Origin: Cellulomonas endophytica
GTDB taxonomy: Bacteria > Actinomycetota > Actinomycetes > Actinomycetales > Cellulomonadaceae
Reading direction: 5' to 3'
Assembly: GCF_004123805.1 (NCBI RefSeq)
Contig: NZ_RWJX01000012.1
Coordinates: 1-64,000 of the forward strand
DNA length: 64,000 nucleotides
Shown: one piece after another, positions 34,817 through 43,433 of the stretch
Position numbering within the stretch: the first letter of the stretch is position 1
How the letters are laid out: every line of letters begins with the position of its first letter
Notes under the pieces: model-generated
Told to the model about the DNA's origin: nothing
Seen by the model: the letters and a program-made list of their open reading frames with translations, nothing else
Databases searched by the model: none
Translations under genes and position numbers: made by a program

Positions 34817-35533
34817 TCAGGCGAGGGTGCCCTCGGACCGCAGGTCGTCCCCCGCGCGGGCCAGGGCCGTCCGCAGGACGGCGGCCAGCGCCCGCCCCGC
34901 CACCTCGGCGTCGAGGGCCGGCTCCCCCGCGGCGACCTGCTGCGGCAGGCGCGGCACGTGGACGAAGCCCCCACGCACCCCCGGCCGCACCTCGAGCAGC
35001 CCGGCGAGGGCGTAGGCCACCGCGTTGCACACGTACGTGCCCGCCGTCAGGGACAGCTCCGCGGGCGCACCGGTGTCCCGCGCCGCCGCGACGCAGGCCT
35101 TCACCGGCAGCGAGCTGAACCGCGCCGCCGGCCCGTCGGGGTCCGCCGGCCCGTCGACGGGCTGCACGCCGTCGGCGTCGGGGATCCGGGCGTCGACGAG
35201 GTTCACCGCCACGCGCTCGAGACCCACCGCCGACCGGCCTCCGGCCTCGCCGACGCAGACGACGAGCACCGGCACGACCGCCTCGACGAGCCGTGCCAGG
35301 GCGGCCGGGCCGCGGGCGAAGGAGACGGGCAGGGTCGCCGTCCGCAGAGGGACGGGGCCGTCCCAGTCGCGGGCGACGACGGCGACGGCTGCCGCCGAGG
35401 CGTTCACCGCCTGCCCGTCGAAGGGTTCGAACGCCGTCAGGAGCACCGGGGCGCCGCCCGCGGGTGCCCGGGCCACGCCCGCCGGGCCGCCGGCCCCGCC
35501 GCCCGCCGCGTCACCCCCGGCGCCGGGGCTCAC
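34817..35533 (-). CDS. pcp: Pyroglutamyl-peptidase I (family C15)
   Basis: 238 residues. It removes N-terminal pyroglutamate. The opening [10 protein letters not shown], the catalytic Glu in [14 protein letters not shown], the catalytic Cys in [12 protein letters not shown] and the catalytic His in GGFVHVP are all in order. The GTG start overlaps the coaE stop (GTGA), giving a Gly/Ala-rich leader of about 25 residues. The partner position behind coaE is unusual; no functional link is evident. Confidence 0.88.
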   Translation of the reverse strand: MSPGAGGDAAGGGAGGPAGVARAPAGGAPVLLTAFEPFDGQAVNASAAAVAVVARDWDGPVPLRTATLPVSFARGPAALARLVEAVVPVLVVCVGEAGGRSAVGLERVAVNLVDARIPDADGVQPVDGPADPDGPAARFSSLPVKACVAAARDTGAPAELSLTAGTYVCNAVAYALAGLLEVRPGVRGGFVHVPRLPQQVAAGEPALDAEVAGRALAAVLRTALARAGDDLRSEGTLA

Positions 35534-36192
35534 GCGCCCGTCCCGGGGTGCCGGGCGTCGTGCTGGACCGCGTCGGCGGCCGCCTCGGCGTCCCGCTCCG
35601 CGACGAGCCGCGCCCACAGCGCGTCGACCTGGGCCCGCAGGTCCGCCTCCGACCCCGTGCCGTCGAGCACGACGTCCGCCGCCGCGAGGCGCGTCTCGTC
35701 GTCCGCCTGGGCGGCGACGCGGGCCGCGGCGGCGGCGGGGTCGAGGCCGCGCCCCCGGACGAGGCGCTCCACGCGGACGTCCGCGGGCGCGTGCACGACG
35801 ACGACGAGGGCGAACGTCCCGGCCCGGCCGGTCTCGACGAGGAGCGGGATGTCGTGCACGACCACCGCGCCCGGGTCCGCCGCGGCGGCGGCCGCCTCGA
35901 GCTCGGCGGCCCGGCGCCGGACGGCGGGGTGCACGACCGCCTCGAGCCGGGCCCGGGCCTCGTCGTCGGCGAAGACGCGCGCGCCCAGGGCGGGCCGGTC
36001 GAGCTCCCCGTCCGCCGTCAGCACGTCCGGGCCGAACGCCTCCACGACCTGCTCGAGCCCGAGCGTCCCGGGCGCGACCACCTCCCGCGCCAGCAGGTCG
36101 GCGTCGACGACCACCGCCCCGAGCTCGGCGAGGCGACGGGCGGCGACGGACTTGCCCGCCGCGATGCCCCCGGTCAGTCCGATGCGCTGCAC
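35530..36192 (-). CDS. coaE: Dephospho-CoA kinase
   Basis: 220 residues. It performs the last step of CoA synthesis. P-loop GLTGGIAAGKS lies at residues 5-15, DADLLAREVV follows, and the lid/LID region HPAVRRR and HDIPLLVETG are intact. The GTG start at 36192 is preceded by CAGGAT and 6 nt, a leaderless arrangement. It lies downstream of rpsA, as in many actinobacteria, but beyond a double hairpin. Confidence 0.95.
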   Translation of the reverse strand: MQRIGLTGGIAAGKSVAARRLAELGAVVVDADLLAREVVAPGTLGLEQVVEAFGPDVLTADGELDRPALGARVFADDEARARLEAVVHPAVRRRAAELEAAAAAADPGAVVVHDIPLLVETGRAGTFALVVVVHAPADVRVERLVRGRGLDPAAAAARVAAQADDETRLAAADVVLDGTGSEADLRAQVDALWARLVAERDAEAAADAVQHDARHPGTGA

Positions 36193-36198
36193 CCCGCC

Positions 36199-36204
36199 AT
36201 CCTG
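36199..36204 (-). promoter_or_regulatory. -10-like element of coaE
   Basis: CAGGAT on the minus strand, 6 nt before the GTG start. The first base is C rather than the preferred T. Confidence 0.45.
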
Positions 36205-36284
36205 CCCCGGACGGGCCGCCGGCGGGAGCCCGGGCCGCGCCTCGGCCGCCCGGCCGTCCCCGCCCCGGTCGTCCCCGGGACGGC

Positions 36285-36354
36285 GACGGGCCGGCCCTCC
36301 CCGTGCGGGGTGGACCGGCCCGTCGTGCCGGCGGCGCCCCGTGGGGACGCCGCC
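36285..36354 (-). terminator. Double hairpin after rpsA
   Basis: One hairpin directly after the rpsA stop (about 36330-36354) has 11-bp arms with one bulge. A second has 10-bp arms (36285-36294 and 36315-36324) enclosing an inner GC stem. Together they should end the rpsA message before coaE. Confidence 0.65.
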
Positions 36355-36367
36355 GCTGCTCAGCGCG

Positions 36368-37873
36368 TCAGTTGCTCGTGAGCTTCTCGCGCAGGGCGGC
36401 GAGGGCCTCGTCGGAGGCCAGCGTGCCCGTGACCTCCTCCGACGCCGACGAGTAGGTCGTCGGGACCGGCTCGGAGGACGACGAGGACGAGGTGGACGAC
36501 GACGTGACGCTCACGCCGACGCCGTTCGCCGCGTCCGCGTCGGCCTGGGCCGCCTCGGACACCTGCTTGCGGTGCGCCTCCCAGCGGGCGTGCGCCTTGG
36601 CGTACTCCGCCTCCCACGCCTCACGCTGCGTCTCGAAGCCCTCGAGCCACTCGTTCGTCGTCGGGTCGAAGCCCTCGGGGTACTTGTAGTTGCCGGCCTC
36701 GTCGTACTCCGCGGCCATGCCGTAGAGCGCGGGGTCGAAGTCCTCCGAGGCGGGGTCGAAGCCCTCGTTCGCCTGCTTGAGCGACAGCGAGATGCGGCGG
36801 CGCTCCAGGTCGATGTCGATGACCTTGACGAAGACGTCGTCGCCGACCTGGACGACCTGCTCCGGCACCTCGACGTGGCGCACGGCCAGCTCCGAGATGT
36901 GGACGAGGCCCTCGATGCCGTCCTCGACGCGCACGAAGGCGCCGAAGGGGACGAGCTTCGTGACCTTGCCGGGGACGACCTGGCCGATGGCGTGCGTCCG
37001 GGCGAACGCCTGCCACGGGTCCTCCTGCGTCGCCTTGAGCGACAGCGAGACCCGCTCGCGGTCGAAGTCGACGTCGAGCACCTCGACGGTGACCTCCTGG
37101 CCGACCTCGACGACCTCGGAGGGGTGGTCGATGTGCTTCCAGGACAGCTCGGAGACGTGCACGAGGCCGTCGACGCCGCCGAGGTCCACGAACGCACCGA
37201 AGTTGACGATCGAGGAGACGACGCCGGGGCGCACCTGGCCCTTCTGCAGCGTCTGCAGGAAGGTGGAGCGGACCTCGGACTGCGTCTGCTCGAGCCAGGC
37301 GCGGCGCGAGAGGACGACGTTGTTGCGGTTCTTGTCGAGCTCGATGATCTTCGCCTCGATCTCCTTGCCGACGTACGGCTGGAGGTCGCGCACACGACGC
37401 ATCTCGACGAGGGACGCGGGGAGGAAGCCGCGGAGGCCGATGTCGAGGATGAGGCCACCCTTGACCACCTCGATGACGGTGCCGGTGACGACGCCGTCCT
37501 CCTCCTTGATCTTCTCGATCGTGCCCCAGGCGCGCTCGTACTGGGCGCGCTTCTTCGACAGGATCAGCCGGCCTTCCTTGTCCTCCTTCTGGAGGACGAG
37601 GGCCTCGACCGCGTCACCGACCTTGACGACCTCACCGGGGTCCACGTCGTGCTTGATGGACAGCTCACGGGAGGGGATGACGCCCTCGGTCTTGTAGCCG
37701 ATGTCGAGCAGGACCTCGTCGCGGTCGACCTTGACGATGGTGCCCTCGACGATGTCGCCATCGTTGAAGTACTTGATGGTGGCGTCGATCGCGGCGAGGA
37801 GGTCCTCGGCCGAACCGATGTCGTTGACCGCGACCTGCTGGACGGCGGGCTTCGCGGGGGTGGAGATGCTCAT
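36368..37873 (-). CDS. rpsA: 30S ribosomal protein S1
   Basis: 501 residues with four S1 (OB-fold) RNA-binding repeats, beginning near residues 35, 120, 205 and 290 (GDIVEGTIVKVDRDEVLLDIGYK is the first). The charged C-terminal region ends in a Ser/Thr-rich run and a short conserved end LAALREKLTSN. In actinobacteria S1 helps translation of structured and Shine-Dalgarno-led mRNAs. ATG at 37873. It has its own strong promoter and a leader of about 245 nt. Confidence 0.97.
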   Translation of the reverse strand: MSISTPAKPAVQQVAVNDIGSAEDLLAAIDATIKYFNDGDIVEGTIVKVDRDEVLLDIGYKTEGVIPSRELSIKHDVDPGEVVKVGDAVEALVLQKEDKEGRLILSKKRAQYERAWGTIEKIKEEDGVVTGTVIEVVKGGLILDIGLRGFLPASLVEMRRVRDLQPYVGKEIEAKIIELDKNRNNVVLSRRAWLEQTQSEVRSTFLQTLQKGQVRPGVVSSIVNFGAFVDLGGVDGLVHVSELSWKHIDHPSEVVEVGQEVTVEVLDVDFDRERVSLSLKATQEDPWQAFARTHAIGQVVPGKVTKLVPFGAFVRVEDGIEGLVHISELAVRHVEVPEQVVQVGDDVFVKVIDIDLERRRISLSLKQANEGFDPASEDFDPALYGMAAEYDEAGNYKYPEGFDPTTNEWLEGFETQREAWEAEYAKAHARWEAHRKQVSEAAQADADAANGVGVSVTSSSTSSSSSSEPVPTTYSSASEEVTGTLASDEALAALREKLTSN

Positions 37874-38118
37874 GTAGTAGTGGGCTCCGATGCGGACAGA
37901 TGATCGTGCGGAAGCGGACGGCTCGCGCCCCCGGAGGACCCGGCGGCACGACGGGGGCGTGCCCGAGCGCTCGGGCAGGACCTCCGGGAGGACGGGGCCA
38001 GGGCCCCGACCGGACTGTGGTCGTCGCCGGACCTCCGGGACCACCGTCCTGCGGGGCGGGCGACGAGCACCCGGGCCTCCACGGGACGGCGCCACCCGGA
38101 CGAGGGCGCGCGACACCG
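37874..38118 (-). promoter_or_regulatory. Long structured 5' leader of rpsA
   Basis: The predicted RNA from about 38118 to 37874 is GC-rich. It contains several hairpins, including a perfect 18-bp palindrome at 37960-37977 and a GGGGCC...GGCCCC stem near 37995-38008. No ORF with a ribosome site was found. Autoregulation by S1, known in E. coli with a different leader, is possible here but unproven. Confidence 0.55.
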
Positions 38119-38124
38119 CCGGGG

Positions 38125-38154
38125 AGTCTATCCGCCCCGTGACGAGGGGGTCAA
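38125..38154 (-). promoter_or_regulatory. Principal-sigma promoter of rpsA
   Basis: On the minus strand -35 TTGACC (38154-38149) and -10 TAGACT (38130-38125) are separated by 18 bp. This is the clearest -35/-10 pair in the window. Confidence 0.8.
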
Positions 38155-38218
38155 AGCGTCGGCCCGCCGGCCGCCGTGCCGTCGGCGGAGGGCCGGGCCC
38201 GGAGGCGCGTCCCCGCCC

Positions 38219-39244
38219 TCAGGCGAGGGAGTCGGCCACCCGGATGAGCTCGTCCGGCACGTGCTTGACCCGGCCGGCCACCTCCTCCAGCGGCACGAGC
38301 TCCACGGCCTCGCCGCGCAGCGCCGTCATCACGCCGGTGCGGCCCTCCGTCACGGCGTCGATGGCGGCGACGCCGAAGCGCGAGCCGAGGATCCGGTCCG
38401 CGGCCGTGGGGATGCCGCCGCGCTGCACGTGGCCGAGCACCGTCACGCGGGTGTCGAAGCCCGTGCGCCGCTCGATCTCCGTCTTCAGCCGCTCGCCGAC
38501 GGCGCCGGCGACGATCTCGCCGAACCGCCCGACCTCGGTCTCGTACGACATCGACGAGCCCTCCGCCGGCACGGCGCCCTCGGCCACGACGACGATGGAG
38601 AAGCTCGCGTGCGCCCGGTGGCGGTGCTTGAGGTAGCGCTCGACGCGGTCGATGTCGAAGGGCGCCTCGGGCACGAGGGTCAGCTCGGCTCCGCCCGCGA
38701 TGCCCGCCGTCACGGCGATCCACCCGGCGTGGCGGCCCATGACCTCGACGATCATCACGCGGTTGTGGCTCTCCGCGGTGGTGTGGACGCGGTCGATCGC
38801 CTCCGTCGCGATCGTCACCGCGGTGTCGAAGCCGATGGAGCGGTCGGTGCCCCAGACGTCGTTGTCGATCGTCTTGGGGATCGCCACGATCCGGACGCCG
38901 GCCTCGGCGACCTTGCTCGCGGCGTGCAGGGTCCCGTCGCCCCCGATGCAGATGAGCGCGTCGATGCGCTCCTGCTCGAGGGTGGCCAGCACGGCGTCGA
39001 GGCCGCCGTCGTCGGCGTGCGGGTGGTACCGGGCGGTGCCGAGGAGCGTGCCGCCGACGGCCAGCATGTTGCGGATGTGCGGACGGCCCAGCGGCATGAC
39101 GTCCCCGTCGACGACCCCGCGCCAGCCGTTGCGGAAGCCGATGACCGAGTGGCCGTGGCGTCCCTCGCCGCGCTTGACGACCGCGCGGATCGCCGCGTTG
39201 AGGCCGGGGACGTCGCCGCCCCCGGTGAGCAGTCCGACGCGCAC
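38219..39244 (-). CDS. pfkA: 6-phosphofructokinase, ATP-dependent group III type
   Basis: 341 residues. It phosphorylates fructose-6-phosphate. GGDVPGLNAAIR opens the protein. IGGDGTLHAA places Gly at position 104, the mark of ATP rather than PPi as donor. PKTIDND places Lys at 124, as in the ATP enzymes of streptomycetes and in PPi enzymes. GTG at 39244 has AAGGG 8 nt upstream. TACGGT at 39322-39317 is a possible -10. Confidence 0.94.
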   Translation of the reverse strand: MRVGLLTGGGDVPGLNAAIRAVVKRGEGRHGHSVIGFRNGWRGVVDGDVMPLGRPHIRNMLAVGGTLLGTARYHPHADDGGLDAVLATLEQERIDALICIGGDGTLHAASKVAEAGVRIVAIPKTIDNDVWGTDRSIGFDTAVTIATEAIDRVHTTAESHNRVMIVEVMGRHAGWIAVTAGIAGGAELTLVPEAPFDIDRVERYLKHRHRAHASFSIVVVAEGAVPAEGSSMSYETEVGRFGEIVAGAVGERLKTEIERRTGFDTRVTVLGHVQRGGIPTAADRILGSRFGVAAIDAVTEGRTGVMTALRGEAVELVPLEEVAGRVKHVPDELIRVADSLA

Positions 39245-39415
39245 GTGGGGCACCCTTCGGGTCGTGGTCGGCCGGGACCCGCAGGTGCCTGACCTGGGCC
39301 GATCGGCCCGTGCACCACCGTAGCGAGGGTCGGGACGGCTCGCGCAGGACCTGCGTCCGGTGCGCCCCGCGCCGCCGGCCGCCGGCGACGGGGCCGTGCC
39401 CGGCACACTGGGCCC

Positions 39416-40237
39416 GTGGACAGGAGCGACGACCGGCTGGCGGACGCGGGCTACCGGCACGTGGACCCCGTGGCCGGCGGGGCCGCGGCCCGCCGCTGGT
39501 GGGACTCGAACGCCGACGAGTACCTCGCCGAGCACGGGGGGTACCTCGGCCCGGCGGACTTCCTGTGGTGCCCGGAGGGGCTGCGGGAGGGCGACGCCCA
39601 CCTGCTCGGGCCCCTGGAGGACCTGCGCGGCCGGCGCGTCCTCGAGGTCGGCGCCGGCGCCGCCCAGTGCAGCCGGTGGCTGCGCCGGCAGGGGGTGGAC
39701 GCCGTCGCCTCGGACGTGTCCGCCGGCATGCTGGCCGCCGGCGCGCGTCTCGACGCGGCCGCGGGCGTGCGCACGCCCCTCGTGCAGGCGGACGCCCGGG
39801 CGCTGCCCTTCCCCGACGGCGGCCTGGACGCCGTCTTCACGAGCTACGGCGCCATCCCCTTCGTGCCGGACGCGGCGCGCGTGCACGCCGAGGCCGCGCG
39901 CGTCCTGCGGCCCGGCGGACGCTGGGTCTTCTCGGTGACGCACCCGGTGCGGTGGGCCTTCCCCGACGACCCCGGCCCCGGCGGTCTCACCGTGAGCCGC
40001 TCGTACTTCGACCGCCGGCCGTACGTCGAGACGAACGCCGCCGGGGACGTGCTCTACGCCGAGTACCACCGCACCCTGGGCGACCACGTCCGGGACGTCG
40101 TGGCGGCCGGCCTCGTGCTCGAGGCGGTCGTCGAGCCGGAGTGGCCCGCCGGGAACGACCACGTCTGGGGCGGCTGGGGCCCGGGGCGCGCCTCCCTGCC
40201 CGGCACCGCGATCCTCTGCACCCGGCGCCCGGCCTGA
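39416..40237 (+). CDS. Class I SAM-dependent methyltransferase
   Basis: 273 residues. The SAM-binding motif I LEVGAGAAQCSRWL lies near residue 77. SDVSAGML, the acidic end of strand 2 and the motif LPFPDGGLDAVFTSYGAIPFVPD follow. The substrate is unknown. GTG at 39416 follows CACACT by 6 nt. It is divergent from pfkA and convergent with polA. The N-terminal WWDSNADEYLAEHGGYLG resembles actinobacterial methyltransferases of unassigned role often found near polA. Confidence 0.87.
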   Translation: MDRSDDRLADAGYRHVDPVAGGAAARRWWDSNADEYLAEHGGYLGPADFLWCPEGLREGDAHLLGPLEDLRGRRVLEVGAGAAQCSRWLRRQGVDAVASDVSAGMLAAGARLDAAAGVRTPLVQADARALPFPDGGLDAVFTSYGAIPFVPDAARVHAEAARVLRPGGRWVFSVTHPVRWAFPDDPGPGGLTVSRSYFDRRPYVETNAAGDVLYAEYHRTLGDHVRDVVAAGLVLEAVVEPEWPAGNDHVWGGWGPGRASLPGTAILCTRRPA

Positions 40238-40253
40238 CGCCCCGGCCGGGTGC
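40218..40253. terminator. Possible bidirectional terminator between the methyltransferase and polA
   Basis: 9-bp arms (40218-40226 and 40245-40253) with an 18-nt loop span the methyltransferase stop, just before the convergent polA stop at 40260. It is weak evidence, as the loop is long. Confidence 0.3.
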
Positions 40254-40259
40254 GTGCGG

Positions 40260-42977
40260 TCAGTGCCCGGCGGCGTGCCAGCTGTCGCCCGTGCCGACGG
40301 AGACGTCGAGCGGCACGTCGAGCGGTCCGTCCGGCAGCGAGCGTCCCGCCCCCGCCATCTGGTCCCGCACGAGCGCCTCGACGGCGTCGCGCTCCCCCGG
40401 CGCCACCTCCACGACGAGCTCGTCGTGGATCTGGAGCAGCAGCCGCGAGGTCAGCCCCTGGCGGGTGAGCTCCGCGTCGACGCCGAGCATCGCGAGCTTG
40501 ATGAGGTCCGCCGCGCTGCCCTGGATCGGGGCGTTGAGCGCCATCCGCTCGGCGGCCTCCCGCCGGACGCGGTTGTCGCTCGTGAGGTCCGGCAGGTAGC
40601 GCCGGCGACCGAGGAGCGTGGCCGTGTAGCCCAGCGTGCGCGCCTGCGCCACGACCCCCGTGAGGTAGTCGCGCACGCCGCCGAACCTCGAGAAGTAGTC
40701 CTTCATGAGGGCCGACGCCTCGCCCACCTCGATCGTGAGCTGCTGCGAGAGCCCGTACGACGACAGCCCGTACGCCAGCCCGTAGCTCATCGCCTTGATC
40801 TTCGAGCGCATTGCCGGCGTGACCTCCGTCGTCGGCACGCCGAAGACGCGCGAGCCGACGTAGGAGTGCAGGTCCTCCCCGGAACGGAAGGCCTCGATGA
40901 GCCCCTCGTCCCCGGACAGGTGCGCCATGATCCGCATCTCGATCTGGGAGTAGTCGGCCGTCAGCAGCGTCTCGTACCCCGCCCCGACGACGAAGGCCCG
41001 GCGGATCTGCCGTCCCGCCTCGGTCCGGATGGGGATGTTCTGCAGGTTGGGGTCGGTCGAGGAGAGCCGGCCCGTCGCCGCGATCGTCTGCTGGAACGTC
41101 GTGTGGATCCGGCCGTCGTCGGCGACGGAGCGGCGCAGCCCCTCGACGACCTGGCGCAGCCGGATCGCGTCGCGGTGCGCCAGCAGGTGCTCGAGGAACG
41201 GGTGCTGGGTCCGCGCGAAGAGGTCGGTCAGGGCGGCCGCGTCGGTCGTGTACCCCGTCTTGTTGCGCTTCGTCCGGGGCATGTCGAGCTGGTCGAAGAG
41301 GACCTCCTGGAGCTGCTTCGGCGACCCCAGGTTCACCTCCCGCCCGATGACGGCGTAGGCCTCGGCCGCCGCGTCCTGCACGTTGCCGTCGAAGGACCGC
41401 TCGAGACCGTCGAGCAGCTCGGCGTCGACCGCCACGCCCGTGCGCTCCAGGCGCGCGAGGACGTCGACGAGCGGCAGCTCCACCTCCGCGAGCAGCGACG
41501 TCGAGGCGCGGTCGGCCAGCTCCGCCTCCAGCACGTCGACGAGGTCGCGCACCGCGGAGGCGCGCACGGCCGCGCGGCGCCCCTCGCCGGCGCCGTCGAG
41601 CTCGAGGTCGAGCGAGCCCTGCGCCGCGGAGTCATCCTGCGCGCTGAGCTCGCGGCGCAGGTAGCCTACCGCGAGGTCGGGCAGGTCGTACGCCCGGCGG
41701 TCGGGCTGGCACAGGTAGGCGGCGAGCTCGGTGTCGAACGCCACCCCGGCGAGGGTGACGCCCCGACCGGCCAGCGCGTGCCAGGCGGCCTTCGCGCCGT
41801 GGACGGCCTTGCGCCGGTCGGGGTCGGCCAGCCAGGACGTCAGCGCGGCCTCGTCGGCGGGGTCCATCGCGGTGAGGTCGAAGGCGACCGCCCGGCCCTC
41901 GCCGTCCGCCACGGCGACGCCCCACGCGTCCCCGCCCGCCGGCGAGCCGCTGCCCCGCACGTCGAGCCCCAGCAGCTCCTCGGCGCGCTCCTCGAGCCAG
42001 GCCGCGAGCCCGCCCGCCCCGATCTCGACGAGGTCGAGCGCCGCCGCCGTCGCCTCGACCGCCGCGTCCCCCTCCTCGGGGAGCATGGCGAAGAGACGGT
42101 CGCGCAGGGCCCGGAACTCGAGCTCGTCGAGCAGCGTGTGCAGCGCCTGCCGGTCCCACGGCCGCGCCGCCAGGTCCTCCGGGCCCAGGGGCAGCTCCAC
42201 GTCGACGAGGAGCCGGTTGAGCCGGCGGTTGAGGGCCACCTGCTCGACGTGCGCGCGCAGGGACTCCCCCGCCTTGCCCTTGATGGAGCCGGCCGCGGCG
42301 AGGACGCCCTCGAGCCCGTCGTGCTCCGTGATCCACTTCGCAGCGGTCTTCGGGCCGACGCCCGGCACCCCGGGCAGGTTGTCGCTCGTCTCCCCGACGA
42401 GGGCCGCGAGGTCGGGGTAGCGCTCGGGCGGCACGCCGTACTTGGTCTGCACGGCCTCGGGCGTCATCCGGCTGAGCTCGGACACCCCGCGCACGGGGTA
42501 GAGCACGGTCACGTCGGGGCGGACGAGCTGGAACGCGTCGCGGTCCCCCGTGCAGACGAGCACCTGCATGCCGGCCGTCTCCGCCTGCGCCGCCAGCGTC
42601 GCCAGGACGTCGTCCGCCTCGACCCCCGCCTTCTTCAGGACGGGGATGTGCATCGTCTCGAGCAGCCGCTCGATGACGGCCACCTGGCCCTTGAAGGGCT
42701 CGGGCGTGGCGTTCCGCGTGCCCTTGTACTCCGTGTACGCCTCGGTGCGGAAGGTCGTGCGGCCCGCGTCGAACGCGACGGCCACGTGGGTGGGCTCCTC
42801 GTCGCGCAGGAGGTTGGCGAGCATGGAGGTGAAGCCGAAGACGGCGTTGGTCGGCTGCCCCGACGAGGTGGCGAAGTTCTCCACGGGCAGGGCGAAGAAC
42901 GCCCGGTACGCCATGGAGTGCCCGTCGATGAGCAGGAGGCGACCCGCCGCACGGGTGCCGGGCTGTGCGTCAGTCAC
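40260..42977 (-). CDS. polA: DNA polymerase I
   Basis: 905 residues. The N-terminal 5'-3' nuclease domain (LLLIDGHSMAYRAFFALP, VGETSDNLPGVPGVGPKTAAKWI) is complete. The 3'-5' exonuclease-like domain is present but lacks clear catalytic acids, as in other actinobacteria. The polymerase domain has YSQIEMRIMAHLS (motif A), the O-helix RSKIKAMSYGLAYGLSSYGL and QIHDELVVEV (motif C). The GTG start follows TAGGTT by 6 nt. It fills excision-repair gaps and removes RNA primers. Confidence 0.98.
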   Translation of the reverse strand: MTDAQPGTRAAGRLLLIDGHSMAYRAFFALPVENFATSSGQPTNAVFGFTSMLANLLRDEEPTHVAVAFDAGRTTFRTEAYTEYKGTRNATPEPFKGQVAVIERLLETMHIPVLKKAGVEADDVLATLAAQAETAGMQVLVCTGDRDAFQLVRPDVTVLYPVRGVSELSRMTPEAVQTKYGVPPERYPDLAALVGETSDNLPGVPGVGPKTAAKWITEHDGLEGVLAAAGSIKGKAGESLRAHVEQVALNRRLNRLLVDVELPLGPEDLAARPWDRQALHTLLDELEFRALRDRLFAMLPEEGDAAVEATAAALDLVEIGAGGLAAWLEERAEELLGLDVRGSGSPAGGDAWGVAVADGEGRAVAFDLTAMDPADEAALTSWLADPDRRKAVHGAKAAWHALAGRGVTLAGVAFDTELAAYLCQPDRRAYDLPDLAVGYLRRELSAQDDSAAQGSLDLELDGAGEGRRAAVRASAVRDLVDVLEAELADRASTSLLAEVELPLVDVLARLERTGVAVDAELLDGLERSFDGNVQDAAAEAYAVIGREVNLGSPKQLQEVLFDQLDMPRTKRNKTGYTTDAAALTDLFARTQHPFLEHLLAHRDAIRLRQVVEGLRRSVADDGRIHTTFQQTIAATGRLSSTDPNLQNIPIRTEAGRQIRRAFVVGAGYETLLTADYSQIEMRIMAHLSGDEGLIEAFRSGEDLHSYVGSRVFGVPTTEVTPAMRSKIKAMSYGLAYGLSSYGLSQQLTIEVGEASALMKDYFSRFGGVRDYLTGVVAQARTLGYTATLLGRRRYLPDLTSDNRVRREAAERMALNAPIQGSAADLIKLAMLGVDAELTRQGLTSRLLLQIHDELVVEVAPGERDAVEALVRDQMAGAGRSLPDGPLDVPLDVSVGTGDSWHAAGH

Positions 42978-42982
42978 GGGTG

Positions 42983-42989
42983 CAACCTA
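42983..42989. promoter_or_regulatory. Overlapping divergent -10 elements of polA and thioesterase
   Basis: On the minus strand TAGGTT (42989-42984) is 6 nt from the polA GTG. On the plus strand CAACCT (42983-42988) is 7 nt from the thioesterase ATG. The two elements share five base pairs, and only 18 bp separate the start codons. Confidence 0.55.
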
Positions 42990-42995
42990 TCCGCC

Positions 42996-43433
42996 ATGAC
43001 CGACACGGACCCGGCCGCGCCGCCCGCCGTCCCCGGCACCGACCGCGCGGGCGCCTTCGACCCGGGCACCCTCATGGGGCGCATGGGCCTGCGCCTCGTC
43101 GAGGTCTCGCCCGAGCGCACGGTGGCCACGATGCCCGTCGTCGGGAACACCCAGCCGTTCGGGCTGCTGCACGGGGGCGCCACCGCGGTCCTCGTCGAGA
43201 CGCTCGGCTCCTACGCGGCGCAGGCCCACGCCGGGCCCGACCGTCGCGCCGTCGGGATCGAGCTGTCCGTCACCCACCACCGGTCGGCGGCCGCCGGCGT
43301 CGTGACCGGCACCGCTACCCCGCTGCACCGCGGCGGGACGCTGGCGACCTACGAGGTGATCGTCGTCGACGGGTCGGGGCGCAGGGTGGCGACCGGCAGG
43401 TTGACCTGCATGCTCCTGGCGGCGCGCGCCTGA
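42996..43433 (+). CDS. PaaI-type hotdog-fold thioesterase
   Basis: 145 residues. A hotdog fold with PFGLLHGGATAVLVETLGS, the family's HGG motif followed by an acidic residue. Such enzymes hydrolyse aromatic or fatty acyl-CoA esters; the substrate here is not known. In actinobacteria this gene is commonly divergent from polA. The ATG has no ribosome site. Its last 85 bp overlap the convergent GNAT gene. Confidence 0.9.
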   Translation: MTDTDPAAPPAVPGTDRAGAFDPGTLMGRMGLRLVEVSPERTVATMPVVGNTQPFGLLHGGATAVLVETLGSYAAQAHAGPDRRAVGIELSVTHHRSAAAGVVTGTATPLHRGGTLATYEVIVVDGSGRRVATGRLTCMLLAARA

